NCBI GenBank assembly: GCA_008638375.1 | Contig: CM018031.1 | Coordinates: 16,362,415-16,426,414 of the forward strand | Length of the DNA stretch: 64,000 nucleotides | Direction of reading: 5' to 3' | Source of the DNA: Nyssa sinensis | Taxonomy: Eukaryota; Streptophyta; Magnoliopsida; Cornales; Nyssaceae | Part shown: positions 21,077 through 32,022 of the stretch, piece by piece | Position numbering within the stretch: the first letter of the stretch is position 1 | How the letters are laid out: the number at the start of each line of letters is the position of its first letter | The notes under the pieces: model-generated | The model's database searches: none | Seen by the model: the letters and a program-made list of their open reading frames with translations, nothing else | Told to the model about the DNA's origin: nothing | Made by a program: the position numbers and the translations under genes

Positions 21077-22998
21077 ATGATGTCTACTTCTTCTGAATCC
21101 CCAATTGTGAATGAGGGAGTGGGAAGTCCTTCTGAGATGGCTGTTCCGTCTCTTGTGGAAGATGTAGGTAACCCTGCTCCCGAAGATATTGGGAAGAGGC
21201 CTGTTGATCCTCCCACTAGTCCTGGAGTTAGGATAGTTTATGCTTTTGAGGAGCCCCGAGACAGGGCTGGGGAGACCTCTGGTAGGTCTTTCCGTAGAGA
21301 AGAGGGTGAGAGTGCTGTCACTCAGAGCTTTCTGGACGAATGGAGGGTAAAATTCAAATTTCCCTCAAATGTGACCTGCAGAGTGCCAGGCCCCATGGAT
21401 CGTCCCCATAATGTTGAAGCCGGGGAGATTTGTGTTTACCTTGCCTGGTTTGAAATAGGCTTGAGACTCCCATTGCCGGATTTAGTCAGGCAGTTCTTTT
21501 GTTGGTACACGCTCTGCCCTGCCGACCTGAATCTCAATAGCTGGCGGCAGCTTCTAGGATTTGTGGTGTTGGGACACCTAAACAAGGTGGATGTGTCTTT
21601 GGACTTGATCCGTAGTAACATGGATCTGAAGTTCAAGCAGGCAGAAGGCCTTTTCTATATGTCCTTCGAGAAGGGGTTCCGACCTTTGTCCTCTGTTCCC
21701 ACTTCCAACAAAACGTGGAAGAAGTGGTACTTCTTCGTTGGAGGAGAATGAGAGCATGAAGGCTTTCAGGAATGAGAGGCCTCGTCGTTCCCTCGTGTTA
21801 CGGGTCATAAGGGTGAGGCTTATTCTTTTAGACTTACTTTTAGCCTTGTTATGCCTTCCGAACTGATAAACTGATATATCTTTCCTTACTTGTGTGCAGT
21901 TAAGAGTGTTTGGAAGAGGTCCGATTTTACTGAAGCACTGCGGGATCAGTACCGAGTACTGCTTTCGACTCCTGACCTAGCTCATTCTGTCATTATAACT
22001 CCAGCAAACTTGATGGCTGCCCGTAATGTAGAGCTTAAGAAGAGGTTGACGTCGAAATGGGCTGTGCCGGAGGCCCTAGTGGTGGGGGAGTCTTCCTCCC
22101 GAGCTGAGCCTGATGCCCCCCTTGAAGTAAAGAGGAGGAGGTTGATTTCTGGCTCTCTTGAGCCAGCCCCTGCCGAGGTTGAGAAGGAGGCTGAACCTGC
22201 CGTCCCTGTTTCGGCTGCTCCTCCTGCCTCTTCTGGTTCGAGCAGGAGGACTAGGAAGGGGAAAGCACCTGCTGCACCGTCCAAGCCGTTTAATGAGCCG
22301 GACTATCAGATTGCCAAGAGGGCATTTGATCAAATATGGGCTCATGGCCCACACCGATACAGAGGGGATGACCCCTCCAAGCTGATGACTGAGATGATGA
22401 CTCTCCAGATGAAGGTAGCTTCTGAAGCTTTTTCTTGACTTTTCTGTTTGTCTATTCGTTCAATCTAAACCGTCTGTCTTGCTTTGCGCAGAGTATGCAT
22501 AGCTTGGCTGCTCTGATGGTGACCCTCATGGGCCTTGAGGAGGCCGAGAAGTTGAGGGTTGAAGTGGAAGAGATAAGGATGGAGCTTAGGACAGCCCGAT
22601 CCAAGATTCAGAGCACTGAGGAGGATCTGAAGGAAGCTATCACCAACCTTACCGTGGCAGAGTCTGAGAGGGACATCAATGCTCAGAAGGTTGAGGGGCT
22701 TGAGGCGGAGTTGGTTAATCTCCGGAGTTCCTTCGATCAGAAGGTTCAGGAGGCAACTGATCATACCAGGGCTGAGACTGAGATGATATTGAAAGATGAA
22801 GTTGAACAGATGGGTGATGAGCTGATCCTGTTCGGTTTTGAAAGCTTCCGAACTAGATTCTAGATTCAGTTTCCAGGTTTTGACGTTTCATCAATTGTTC
22901 CCCCTGAACCTACCTCATCTCGTCCTGATCCGAACAAGATGGCTGGGGCTCCCGCCCTTAACTTGGAAGAGGACGCAGGCCCTTTTGGGAAGTCTTGA
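21077..22998 (+). pseudogene. Antisense gene 1 of Tat copy 1: Transposase_28 ('putative gypsy type transposon') protein, three exons
   Basis: It is encoded opposite to gag-pol. Exons 21077-21812, 21900-22414 and 22492-22998 join in phase through GT-AG introns of 87 and 77 bases. Exon 1 starts MMSTSSESPIVNEG and carries the plant Transposase_28 region: EICVYLAWFEIGLRLPLPDL, VRQFFCWYTLCPADLNLNSW, then RQLLGFVVLGHLNKVDVS and TWKKWYFFV. Exon 2 holds an Ala/Pro/Glu linker with a basic RRTRKGKAP stretch, possibly nuclear. Exon 3 is a long Glu/Leu heptad coiled coil (MGLEEAEKLRVEVEEIRMEL and on). Known Tat elements such as Grande and RIRE2 carry such antisense genes of unknown function. Stops: two TGA near 21749 and 21772, and TAG at 22861. 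Copy 2 reads through the same three places but has its own breaks. Confidence 0.85.
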
Positions 22999-23059
22999 GG
23001 CTTCATGGGTTTTTATTTTTGCTACCTCCTTTTGATGTAATGAATGTATTCTTTTGATC

Positions 23060-23067
23060 AATAAAAT
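23060..23067 (+). terminator. Poly(A) signal of antisense gene 1, copy 1
   Basis: AATAAA in TGATCAATAAAATTGACT, about 65 bases after the third-exon stop. In copy 2 the same place reads AGTAAA (minus strand near 51812). The surrounding words resemble those around the poly(A) signal of antisense unit 2. Confidence 0.55.
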
Positions 23068-23068
23068 T

Positions 23069-23722
23069 GACTTTCCTTTAAATTCTGCTCGTGTTCTTTC
23101 CTCCTGTGTAATTTTGTCGCAAGTGTGGCTGCTCTGAGTCTTTCGCATGTTAGATCAACTGTCCAGCAATCAATAGTCGCTTTCCGAACTTCGATATTTG
23201 TTATTGAATAGTGAATGTAGATTAACTTCAACTGTCTCATTATAATAAGATAAGAAAGTAAGTATAATCAGATAGACAGAGCCTGATAGAGTGGGAGTAG
23301 GCTTCTGTAGGGCTCTGAGATAAATTGCTCTGAATCAAGAGCTTGTGGAGATAACCAGGCAGCTTGCGCTTGTAGTTATGATGCTCGGCATGCTGTGTTC
23401 GAGTACTCAGGTTCGGGATATATCCGAGTTGTTCGGCCTTTGTCATATGAATGGTCTGTAATTAAATAGTTAAGATTGGAAGATCTGAATTTTGAATAGG
23501 GGGTCTGTACACTTAGACTTTGTTCCCCTCTCTGTCAATTCGGGAGCTTCAGTGCTAGATTGTGGTCTCTGTCTAGAGAGTTTTGTACCCTGTCTCTTGG
23601 TATATCGAAGAGGCATATTTAATGCACTGTTTATTTATTCGATCGTCGTTTAGGATTTCGAGGCCACTCTCTTTTTCACCTTTGCGACGGTTCAGTTGGG
23701 TGGCTTTTGGACTTCAAGGGTC
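23069..23722 (+). other. Spacer between the two antisense transcription units, copy 1
   Basis: No open frame of note. It is conserved with 51156-51812 of copy 2 (for example CATTTCGAGGCC-like and TTTTTCACC words), so it belongs to the retrotransposon and likely contains the promoter of unit 2. Confidence 0.5.
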
Positions 23723-24502
23723 TATATAAATGGAAACGAGGGCACACGGTTGCGCTCAACTTTTTGATTTCAAATTGTCCCCTTGTGAGAAAAACTTCAT
23801 ATGCTGCCGGAGTTTTGCCACTCGCCCGGAGATGATGGGTGATTCCTTGCCTGAGTTAGGAACGATTAAACTGTGGCCGAGAGTTAACCTTCCCCTATTT
23901 TCAGTCTCCAAGGAAGGATTGAAGGAGGTACAAGTCTTCGTGTTTCCTCTGGCATCCGGTCGAGATTCCTCCGATTGGTGGTGGCCCCTCCTTGATTCAA
24001 CCGAGGCCTGGAGCGTTGGTGATGAAGACGAGGGTGAGTTGCCTCCTCTTCCTCACGTCTCGTCAGAGATCCTCGCTCCAATCGGCTGGGGTGTGACAAC
24101 TGCTTTGAGGGAGATGAATGTGGGCTGCCTCCTCCCCTTGTGACTTGGCAGAGACCCTTGCTTCAATCTGTTGGGGTGTCATGCCGATTACAAAGGTGGA
24201 GAATGAAAAGTCTCCTGAGCCCCAGAGCCCTCATCATCTGTTCGTCATGGAGTTGATGATGATGATGATGAAATGGCCTGGGCGCTCCTTGATGCAGATT
24301 GGGGTTCAGGGCCCCTTCCTTTCAAATGGAGCCGGCGGTGGCGGTAATGGAAGTTGTGGATCCTGTGCCACTTTATCATCCCGTGAGGGAAAGCCAACAT
24401 GTTGAGAATTGTAGCTTTGGTAATAGCTTCTGTAATAGATTCTGTAATAGCTTCTGTAGTGATGTGTTTGTACTGATGTAAATCTTCTGATTTATCAATA
24501 AA
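23723..24502 (+). CDS. Antisense unit 2 of Tat copy 1: hypothetical small protein gene with TATA box and poly(A) signal
   Basis: A TATATAAA box at 23723-23730 and AATAAA at 24497-24502 bracket an open region. The best frame begins at the paired ATGs near 23831 (MMGDSLPELGTIKLWPRVNL) and continues SGRDSSDWWWPLLDSTEAW, SVGDEDEGELPPLPHV to a stop at 24141. The same peptide words occur in copy 2 on the minus strand (MMDDFLSELRMIKLWPRANL; SGRDSSDWWWSLLDSTEAWS). Downstream, an imperfect second copy of the LPPLPHV..EILAP.GWG segment is visible near 24122-24180, so this is partly repetitive. I do not recognise a domain. The 3' end (GATGTAA, then CAATAAAATTGA) resembles that of antisense gene 1, suggesting the two units arose by duplication. 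Whether it is translated is unknown. Confidence 0.45.
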
Positions 24503-24802
24503 ATTGAATCTCTTTTTCTCAGATCTGATGTCTTCGTATTCGATTGTGCTTTTCTGTAGTTAAAATACTTTCTCGTGCACTTCTGAATGTTCTGAGAATG
24601 AATCAAAGAAACTTTAGAAAAATGCTTGAATCAAAGTGTTTCACTCCTGATCGGTACCGTAGTACTTGTTGTTTGTTTGACAGATAAGCCAAATAATATA
24701 GATATCAGATTTTGAGGTGTTCCGATCTAAGAAACTTTAGTTTGTAGATGTCCGGGACTTCTGTCTTTGGATGGACTGGATCATAGAGTTTGCTAATCGA
24801 AG

Positions 24803-25640
24803 ACGGACCAGGCTCGGAAGGCCTGTGCATTAGAGTGGTCCAGGCTCTGGAGGCCTGTATATTTAAGAAATAGACCAAGTATTTAAGACTTGTATACTAT
24901 GGACCAGGCTCTGAAGGCCTGTGCATTATAGATGGACCAAGTACTGAGACTTGTACATTTATGGACCAGGCTCTAGAGGCCTGTGCATTTATAGATGGAC
25001 CAAGTACGAAGACTTGTACATTTATGGACCAGGCTCTGAAGGCCTGTGCACTTATAGATGGACCAAGTATGAAAGCTTGTACATTTTATGGACCAGGCTC
25101 TAGAGGCCTGTGCATTAATAGATGGACCAAGTACGAAGACTGGTACATTTATGGACCAGGCTCTGGAGGCCTGTGCATTAATAGATGGACCAAGTACGAA
25201 GACTCGTACATTTATGGACCAGGCTCTGGAGGCTTGTGCATTAATAGATGGACCAAGTACGAAGACTTGTACATTTATGGACCAGGCTCTGGAGGCCTGT
25301 GCATTAATAGATGGACCAAGTACGAAGACTTGTACATTTATGGACCAGGCTCTAGAGGCCTGTGCATTAATAGATGGACCAAGTACGAAGACTTGTACAT
25401 TTATGGACCAGGCCCTAGAGGCCTGTGCATTAATAGATGGACCAAGTACGAAGACTTGTACATTTTATGGACCAGGCTCTGGAGGCCTGTGCATTAATAG
25501 ATGGACCAAGTACGAAGACTTGTACATTTATGGACCAGGCTCTAGAGGCCTGTGCATTAATAGAAGGACCAAGTACGAAGACTTGTACATTTATGGACCA
25601 GGCTCTAGAGGCCTGTGCATTAATAGATGGACACTTTATG
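24803..25640 (-). repeat. 63-bp tandem array in the 3' region of Tat copy 1
   Basis: Roughly twelve units read GGACCAGGCTCTAGAGGCC, then TGTGCATTAATAGAT, then GGACCAAGTACGAAGACTTG, then TACATTTAT on the plus strand. The first one or two near 24803-24900 are diverged. The unit length is a multiple of three, so frames stay open across it in several directions; this is a consequence of length, not evidence of a protein. Each unit holds two short inverted repeats (CAGGC..GCCTG and CAAGT..ACTTG). Copy 2 has a much longer array of the same family at 47500-50160. Confidence 0.9.
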
Positions 25641-25659
25641 GAAGTAAAAGAAAACCTCT

Positions 25660-28600
25660 CTACTGATAATACTTCTGTAAGTGTTCCACATTCCATGGCC
25701 TAGGAACAGGCTTCCCAGTCATGTCTTCTAGCCAGTAGGTGGTAGGTCGAACAACCTTTGTTACTTTGTAGGGGCACTCCCAGTTTGGTAACAACTTTCC
25801 CATGGTAGGATCCTTGGTGTTTTGAAAGACTCTTCTTAAGACGAAGTCTCCAACTTGAAAGCTGACTGTCTTGAGTCCTACCTTGGATTTGTTGACCATT
25901 CTCTGTTGATAGGCTTCCATCCTGATGCTGGCCTGATCCCTTCTCTCTTTGAGCAAATCCAAGTTTTCCATCAGCTGTTGATCATTGGATTCTTGCTCAA
26001 AGGCCTCAGTCCTCAGGGTTGGCATACCGATCTCAACCGGAATTACTGCTTCTGTTCCATAGGCTAGTGAGAAGGGAGTTTCAGAGGTGGGAGTTCTTCT
26101 GGTTGTTCTGTAGGCCCAAAGAACCCCAGGGAGTTCTTCTGCCCACTTTCCTTTAGCTTGTTCCAACCTCTTCTTTAACCCGTCAAGGATTGTTCGGTTG
26201 GTGACCTCTGCTTGCCCATTTGCTTGTGGATGGCCTGGAGAGGCAAAGTGTTACCTGATGTTGAGATTTTGCAGAAGGCCTTGAAGCCTTTACCAGTGAA
26301 TTGTGTTCCATTGTCCGAGATAATTACACGTGGTATGCCGAACCTGCACACAATGTTCTTCCAGGTGAAGCTCTCAACTTCCTTTTCTGTGATATGTGTT
26401 AAAGGCTCGGCTTCGGCCCATTTAGAGAAGTAGTCGATGGCCACCAAGAGGTATTTTCTGTTCGGAGGGGCCCTTGGTAATGGACCCACGATGTCCATCC
26501 CCCACTGAGCAAAGGGCCAAGGGCTAGGAATCGGGATAAGCTCATAATGAGGCTGATGTTGGTACGGCGCAAATCTTTGGCATTTGTCGCACTTCCGAAC
26601 ATATTCTTTTGCCTACTTTAGCATGCCGGGCCAGTAGTAACCCTGTGATAGAGCTCGGTGGGCTATAGTTCTACCCCCATTATGATTCCCGTAGATTCCC
26701 TCATGTATTTCAGCCAAGACATATTGTGACTCGTCTGGAGCCAAGCATTTTAATAGAGGTTGAGAATACGACCTTTTGTAAGGCTTGTTGTTCAGGATCA
26801 GGTACCAAGCCGCTCTGATTCGGATTCTCCTGGCTTTGTTTTTATCCTCTGGGAGGAGCCCGGATCTTAGGTACTGGAGGATTGGAGTCATCCAGTTCTG
26901 GGGCTGTTCATCAATTTGAGCAACTTGGGCTTCCTCAATACTGGGTCCTGGCTGAAAGGAAATTTTTACTGTGGAATTTGCTTCAGACTTGAGGCGTGAG
27001 GCCATGTTAGCCAGAGCATCTGCTCTGCAATTCTGGTTTCTCTCAATCTTCTGGATAGCAAATGTCTGGAAGGAATGCTTCAAGTGGTTTACCAGTTCAG
27101 AGTACCGGAGCATCCTGTTATCTTTAATGGCAAATTCTCCCAAAACCTGGCTCACTACCAGTTGGGAATCAGAGAAGACGTCGAGGTTCTGAGCCTCGCA
27201 TTCCAAGGCAAGCTTCATGCCTAAGATTAGGGCTTCATATTCGGCTTCATTATTAGAAGCTTTGAATCCCAAGCTGACTGCTTTTTCTGACGCGAGCCCA
27301 TCAGGGGACTGCAGTACCAGGCCTACCCCTGATCCTTGATCGGTTGACGATCCGTCAATGTACAGCAGCCAGGTTCCCGAAGTTTCGGTGACTTGTGCTT
27401 TGTTCTGAAGTGCCAGGGTGAACTCGGCTACGAAATCAGTTAAGGCCTGCCCTTTGATGGAGTTTCGGGGTATATATGATATGTCGAACTCCCCTAGCTC
27501 CACAGACCACTTTACTAATCTTCCCGATACCTCAGGTTTCCTCAGTATTGACTTCAGAGGATAGGCAGTTAGGATCTCGATTGGATGGGCCTGGAAATAA
27601 GGTCGAAGCTTCCGAGCTGATATGACCAAGGCGTAGGCCAGTTTTTCTACTTCTGGGTATTTTTTTTCCGTGTCAAGTAGCGCCCTACTGACGTAGAATA
27701 TAGGCCTCTGCACTCCTCTGTCCTGTCTAATCAGTGCGGAGCTGACCGCGTTTTCGGAGACTGCAAGGTACAGGAGTAGCTTTTCTCCCTGTATTGGTTT
27801 TGACAAGAGCTCTGGAGAGGCTAGATACTCCTTTAGTTCTTGAAAGGATTTCTCGCATTCTTCCGTCCACTGCAAAGTTTTGCTGCCCTTCAGAGCTTTG
27901 AAGAAAGGTAGGCAGCGATCAGTGGATTTGGATATAAATCTGCTCAGGGCTGCAATCCTGCCATTCAGCGCCTGAATTTCCTTTCTGGTTTTTGGCGACT
28001 TTAGCCCAATCAGGGCTTGGATCTGAGTGGGGTCTGCTTCGATACCCCTTCGAGAGACAATGTATCCCAAGAATTTTCCCTTCCTAACTCCGAAGGTACA
28101 TTTCGAGGGGTTGAGCTTCATCCTGTGCTGTTTGAGGATATTGAAGGTCTGGGCTAAGTGCTGGAGGTGGCTGCCTTTCTGAAGACTCTTTACCAGCATA
28201 TCGTCGATGTATACCTCCATGGTTCTGTCGAGCAGTGGGCTGAACATCTTTTTCACCAGCGCTGATAAGTGGCTCCAGCATTCTTCAAACCGAAAGGCAT
28301 CACTCTGTAGCAGTAGAGTCCTCTTTCGATTATGAAGGCAGTCTTCTCTTGATCTGGAGGGTACATCTGGATCTAGTTGTATCCAGAGTAGGCATCCATG
28401 AAACTCATGAGCTCATGCCCCGCAGTGGTGTCAACCAGTTGGTCTATTCTTGGCAATGGAAAGCTGTCCTTGGGGCATGCTTTGTTGAGGTCTGTATAAT
28501 CAACGCAGACTCTCCACTTGCCGTTTTTCTTCTTGATGAGCATGGTGTTGGCTAGCCACTCGGGATAGAATACTTCCCGTATCATCCTGGCGTTCAGCAG

Positions 28601-28999
28601 CCTTTGGACTTCTTCGTTTATAATTCGATGCCGTTTAGGAGCAATCGGCCTTCTCTTTTGTCTGACTAGCGGGTGATCCAGATCTACCATCAGTTTGTGA
28701 GTTATAAGATTAGGATCTATTCCCTCCATGTCTCTGGTCTCCCAAGCAAAGATAGAGAGGTTGTCTTTCAAGAACCTGACTATCTTTTCCTGCTCGGTGT
28801 GTGTTAGGTCTGGGCCGATGTACAAGTAATGCCCCTCTGCTTCTGAACTGACCAGTACTTTAATGGGCTCGCCAACAGGTTTGTCTCGGCTGTCGCGTCC
28901 CCTTGGGCTCAGAGGTTCTTCAATGCCGTATAGGCAATCTTCCACCTCGGGAGAGTGAGTGAATACCAGATCTGCACAATCCCGAGTGTGCTGTAATTG
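25660..28999 (-). pseudogene. pol of Tat copy 1: reverse transcriptase, dual RNase H, integrase
   Basis: Continues the gag-protease frame after the stop at 29000-29002. Reverse transcriptase: KKKNGKWRVCVDYTDLNKAC, SFMDAYSGYN, VMPFGLKNAGATY and the catalytic YIDDM near 28210. Gypsy RNase H: VSSALIRQDRGVQRPIFYVS. A second RNase H follows, with LLYIDGSSTDQGSGVG, NNEAEYEAL and VFSDSQLVV, the D-E-D triad of the archaeal-like type characteristic of Tat elements. Integrase has the H-H-C-C zinc site (HEGIYGNHNGG.., CDKCQRF) and D-D-E core (MDIVGPLP, IISDNGTQFTG); it ends VEHLQKYYQ without a chromodomain. Breaks: TAG after DAYSGYN (28373), one-base deletion near 28263, TAG after YYWPGMLK, and a frameshift near 26260. 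The catalytic residues I can see are intact. Confidence 0.92.
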
Positions 29000-29002
29000 C
29001 TA
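28991..29002 (-). promoter_or_regulatory. Leaky-stop (readthrough) motif TAG-CAA-TTA-CAG between protease and reverse transcriptase, copy 1
   Basis: On the minus strand the codons are CCT AAA TAG CAA TTA CAG. Gag-protease upstream and reverse transcriptase downstream are in the same frame across this stop. TAG followed by CARYYA is the established tobamovirus-type readthrough context, and the twelve bases here equal the tobacco mosaic virus replicase site. Copy 2 has TAA-CAA-TTA-CAG at the homologous position (44126-44137). Readthrough would give a small amount of Gag-Pol from the gag-protease mRNA. Function is inferred; a shared chance stop cannot be excluded from two copies. Confidence 0.65.
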
Positions 29003-31363
29003 TTTAGGAGCCTTTTCTTTGAAGGCGATAGCGTGGCACTCCCGGGAGGTTGGTTGACACCCTCTAACAGAGTGAACGCTCTGATTGTGGACATACTTCA
29101 GACACTAATGGAAGGTCGAAGTGACTGCCCTTATCTGATGCAACCAGGGTCTCCCGATTATGACGTTGTAGGGAGACTTCATGTCTAACACCATGTACTC
29201 CGAGATAGTGGTCTTCTGCCCTTCACCCTCTCCTATAGTGATAGGAAGGTCGACTCTCCCCAATGGGGTGCTGAGGTTGCCGTCAAAAGCTGCCATCACG
29301 GCAGTGGTGGGCTTGACGTTGTCATGGTCTATCCCCATCTGTTTGAGCGGTTCATAGAATAGTATGTTGACGGAGCTGCCCGTATCGACCAGGACTCTCC
29401 TGGTCTCAAAGTTTGCGATTCTGAGGGTGATAACAAGGGCATCACTATGAGGGCAGTGTACCCCTGCTAGATCTTGCTCGGTGAATTGGATCTCTGGTGC
29501 CGACTTGAGCCTCTTTTCGACGTTGGAGATCTGTAATACGTTCGGGGCGGCTTTGGCTTCCCGAGCATATCTCTTTCTTGCCCTGTTGGACATTCCTGTG
29601 ACAGGGGAGTCAGTATGGAGGACGTAGATGACGTGGTTGTTCTGCCTCTGAGGCTCGTTTCGTCCCTCCCTCTGCTCCTGCCTTTGTTCGGGCCTCTGGT
29701 CTGGCCACTGTTGAGGCTTGTCTTCTTGGGGGTTCTGCCTTCCGTCCTGCTTGACAAACTCCCGAAGACGCCCCTTCTTTATGAGCTGCTCTATCTCATA
29801 TCGGAGGGTCCTACATGTGTTAGTTGTATGTCCATGATCTTTATGAAAATTACAATACTTACTTTGGTCCTGCAGACTGGGATCTCCTTTAATTGGTTCC
29901 GGCCACCTCAGGTTCTCCCGATCTCGGATCTGCCAGAGTACCTGGTTCGGTGTGGTGTTCAGAGGGGTGAAGTTGGTGAACTCCCTTGGTCCGGAGTTGT
30001 ACACAGCTCTAGGTGCTGTTCTTTTCTCTGGGCTCCTGGCCCTCTTTTTGTTGGAGTCTCTTCTGTGATCCTCCTTCTTGTGGTCCTCCCGCTTTGGATT
30101 GTCCCTTTGGGTCTGATCTCTGCCCTTCTGGGACGTGCGGTTGGCTTCTTCCAGGTTGATGTATTTTCTGGCCTGATCCATTAATGCCGCCATATCGGCT
30201 GGAGGGCTCTTTGTCAAGGAGTCCCTGAACCCACCTTGGGCAAGCCCAGCAGTTAGGGCTGCTACAAGGAATTTCGGACTGCAATCAGTGATCTCCGTGA
30301 GTTCGGTGTTGAAGCGCGCAATGTAGGCTCGGAGGGATTCCTCCCTGGTCTGTTTGACATTCAGCAGGAATTCTGGCCCCCTTCTGAGCCTCCTACTGGT
30401 CATAAACCTGTCCAAGAACTGTCTACCGAGCTCGTAGAAGCTGGTAACTGAGTTAGGAGGGAGGTTGTGGAACCACTTCAGAGCAGTTCCCTTCAAGCTG
30501 GTGATGAATGTTCGGCACATGAAGGCATCAGAGGCTCCGTGAAGGGCCATCGTATGCTGGTAATGAGAGAGATGATCTCCTGGATCTCCAGATCCATCGT
30601 ACAGGGTGAACTTGGGCACCATGAACTTTCTGGGCCTCTCTTCTGACATGATGGCGTGAGTGAATGGGGTGGCTAGCCTTCCAAGCAGCCTGGCCAGTTC
30701 GTTTTGTTCTGGAGGGTTCTGAGGTCCTCTCAAGGTAATTGTCCAGTCCATCGACTCGGCAATTTCCTCTACCCTCCGCGGGTCTTTGAGTCTGACATCT
30801 TGTGAACCCTGCCTGACAGCCTCGGCTTCAGGGTAGTAGGGTTGATTACGCCCTTCGGACGGAGGAGGATTCCGAACCGGAGGGTTTGGTGCTGCATAAG
30901 GAGGCTCCTGCGGTGCCGGGTGTGCTCCCGAGGCCCTTGGAGTTGGAGCTCGAGTAGTGCTCCGGTAATGGATGTCGGGGACGAAGGCGGATGTTCCCCA
31001 GCCAGGGACTGTTGATGGCTGCGGATCTCGGCCAGCGCGAGGAACGCCTGAGGGGTCACCAAGCTGGTTAGTTGGAGCCTGCGCATGAAATTCTTCGTTC
31101 TCTGTAGCAACAGGAGGTTGCGTTCCTACAACGAAGTTGACCGGCGGGCTAGGAGAACCCGCTGCTTGGTTCTGCGTGAGTGTTGCCAGTGTTCTAGTGA
31201 TGGCAAACAACTACTCCTGCACCAGTTCATTGTGTCGTTTTATTGTTTCGATCTCTCGTTGCATAGGATTGGCCGCTGGCCCCCTTGTGCGGGGAGCAGG
31301 CCGCTGACGTTGAGCGTTTTGCGAATTCTGAGTATTCTGTCGTGGTTGGAGATTTAGTGCCAT
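29000..31363 (-). pseudogene. gag-protease of Tat copy 1
   Basis: Structural protein and aspartic protease of the retrotransposon; 787 codons from the ATG at 31361-31363 to the TAG at 29000-29002. The N-terminus is Gln/Asn/Pro-rich. The capsid-like Retrotrans_gag region lies around residues 285-400 (FITSLKGTALKWFHNLPPNS, EFLLNVKQTREESLRAYIAR). A basic Lys/Arg/Asp-rich stretch follows, then a zinc-knuckle-like YCNFHKDHGHTTNTC near residue 500, with His in place of the second Cys as in related Tat gags. The protease follows, with catalytic VDTGSSVNILF near residue 660 and IIGRPWLH. Two nonsense changes break it: TAG at 31211-31213 and TAG at 29105-29107, each CAG in copy 2. No frameshift is evident. 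Confidence 0.9.
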
Positions 31364-31420
31364 GGTTTTCCGGTGAGAAAAGAGTTGAGTTTATGAATAG
31401 AGCACTTGAAGATTAGTCGT

Positions 31421-31440
31421 TCCCACAGACGGCGCCAAAC
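31421..31440 (-). other. Primer-binding site of Tat copy 1
   Basis: Immediately inside the 5' LTR the minus strand reads GTTTGGCGCCGTCTGTGGGA. The TGGCGCCGT core complements the 3' end of an Asp-type tRNA (..ACGGCGCCA); the following bases diverge from Asp-tRNA. Copy 2 has the same site with one change (TTTGGCACCGTC at 33278). Confidence 0.75.
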
Positions 31441-32017
31441 TGATGCTGCACTTTTCGGCTCGCAATAAGTATAGACTCCGTGACCTGTAGAACACTCAGA
31501 AAGATGATCAGAGGACCACCGGATTGACTCCGGCGGTAGCCGCTCCGATGCTTAAGTAAGTAAAAGAATTGAAAGACTGTATTGAAAGCCAAAGAATGAG
31601 CATAAGAAATAAGGCGTACCTCTAGGGTTTAATTTATAAGCCGTGGCTTTCCTAAGTTGATTAGGATTCAACGCCATGAATATAGGGATTTGATCATCGG
31701 AGATTGCAGTTACCTTGTGGAGCATTGCATAGAGATAACCATAGAAGGTAGTTCCCTTGTTGAAGACTGCTTCCTTATTCCTTGCTCGGCATCTACTAAG
31801 GCGGTGACGAGTTCTGGAATGTTGGTCTGGACCCTGTGATCAGTTCTGGATATATATGTTCTGAAGGTGTATATTCGGTCTCTTCCGACCTGATGTAATG
31901 CTCTGTATGCTTGAGCTTTTAGTCATTGGCTGAGTGAGAATCATGTTGGCCGAGCATGAGTCGGATTATGGTCATACGTGTCAAGTGTTGATTGGCCTGT
32001 TCTTTTATGGCATATCA
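31441..32017 (-). repeat. 5' LTR of Tat copy 1
   Basis: 577 bp, TG at one end and CA at the other, bordered by AAAAG at 32018. It contains a TATA-type word in element direction (GGCTTATAAATTAAACC, near 31630-31646), the likely gag-pol promoter. About 97% identical to the 3' LTR by hand count. Confidence 0.92.
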
Positions 32018-32022
32018 AAAAG

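Larger units (their letters stand above)
20244..32017 (-). mobile_element. Tat-clade Ty3/gypsy LTR retrotransposon, copy 1 (minus strand)
   Basis: The boundaries are TGATGCTGC at 20244 and GGCATATCA ending at 32017, flanked by AAAAG on both sides (20239-20243, 32018-32022). In its own direction (right to left) the order is 5' LTR, primer-binding site, gag-protease, leaky-stop-like motif, reverse transcriptase, gypsy RNase H, a second RNase H, integrase without chromodomain, a 63-bp repeat array, two opposite-strand transcription units, and a 3' LTR. The two LTRs differ at about 16 of 570 positions by my count, nearly all transitions, so about 97% identical. The dual RNase H and antisense gene place it in the Tat clade. 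Total 11,774 bp; decayed but nearly full length. Confidence 0.95.

Noticed and set aside
24961..25703. Long open frames with repeated MDQALEACALIDGPSTKTCTF-type peptides
   Set aside because: The 63-bp unit is a multiple of three, so any stop-free frame stays open. Several frames and both strands are open at once, and the array of copy 2 has lost the phase.
29615..30184. Plus-strand frame of 189 residues within gag
   Set aside because: It is the reverse complement of the coding gag-protease, rich in Leu and Val as expected of an antisense shadow, and has no promoter or intron signals.
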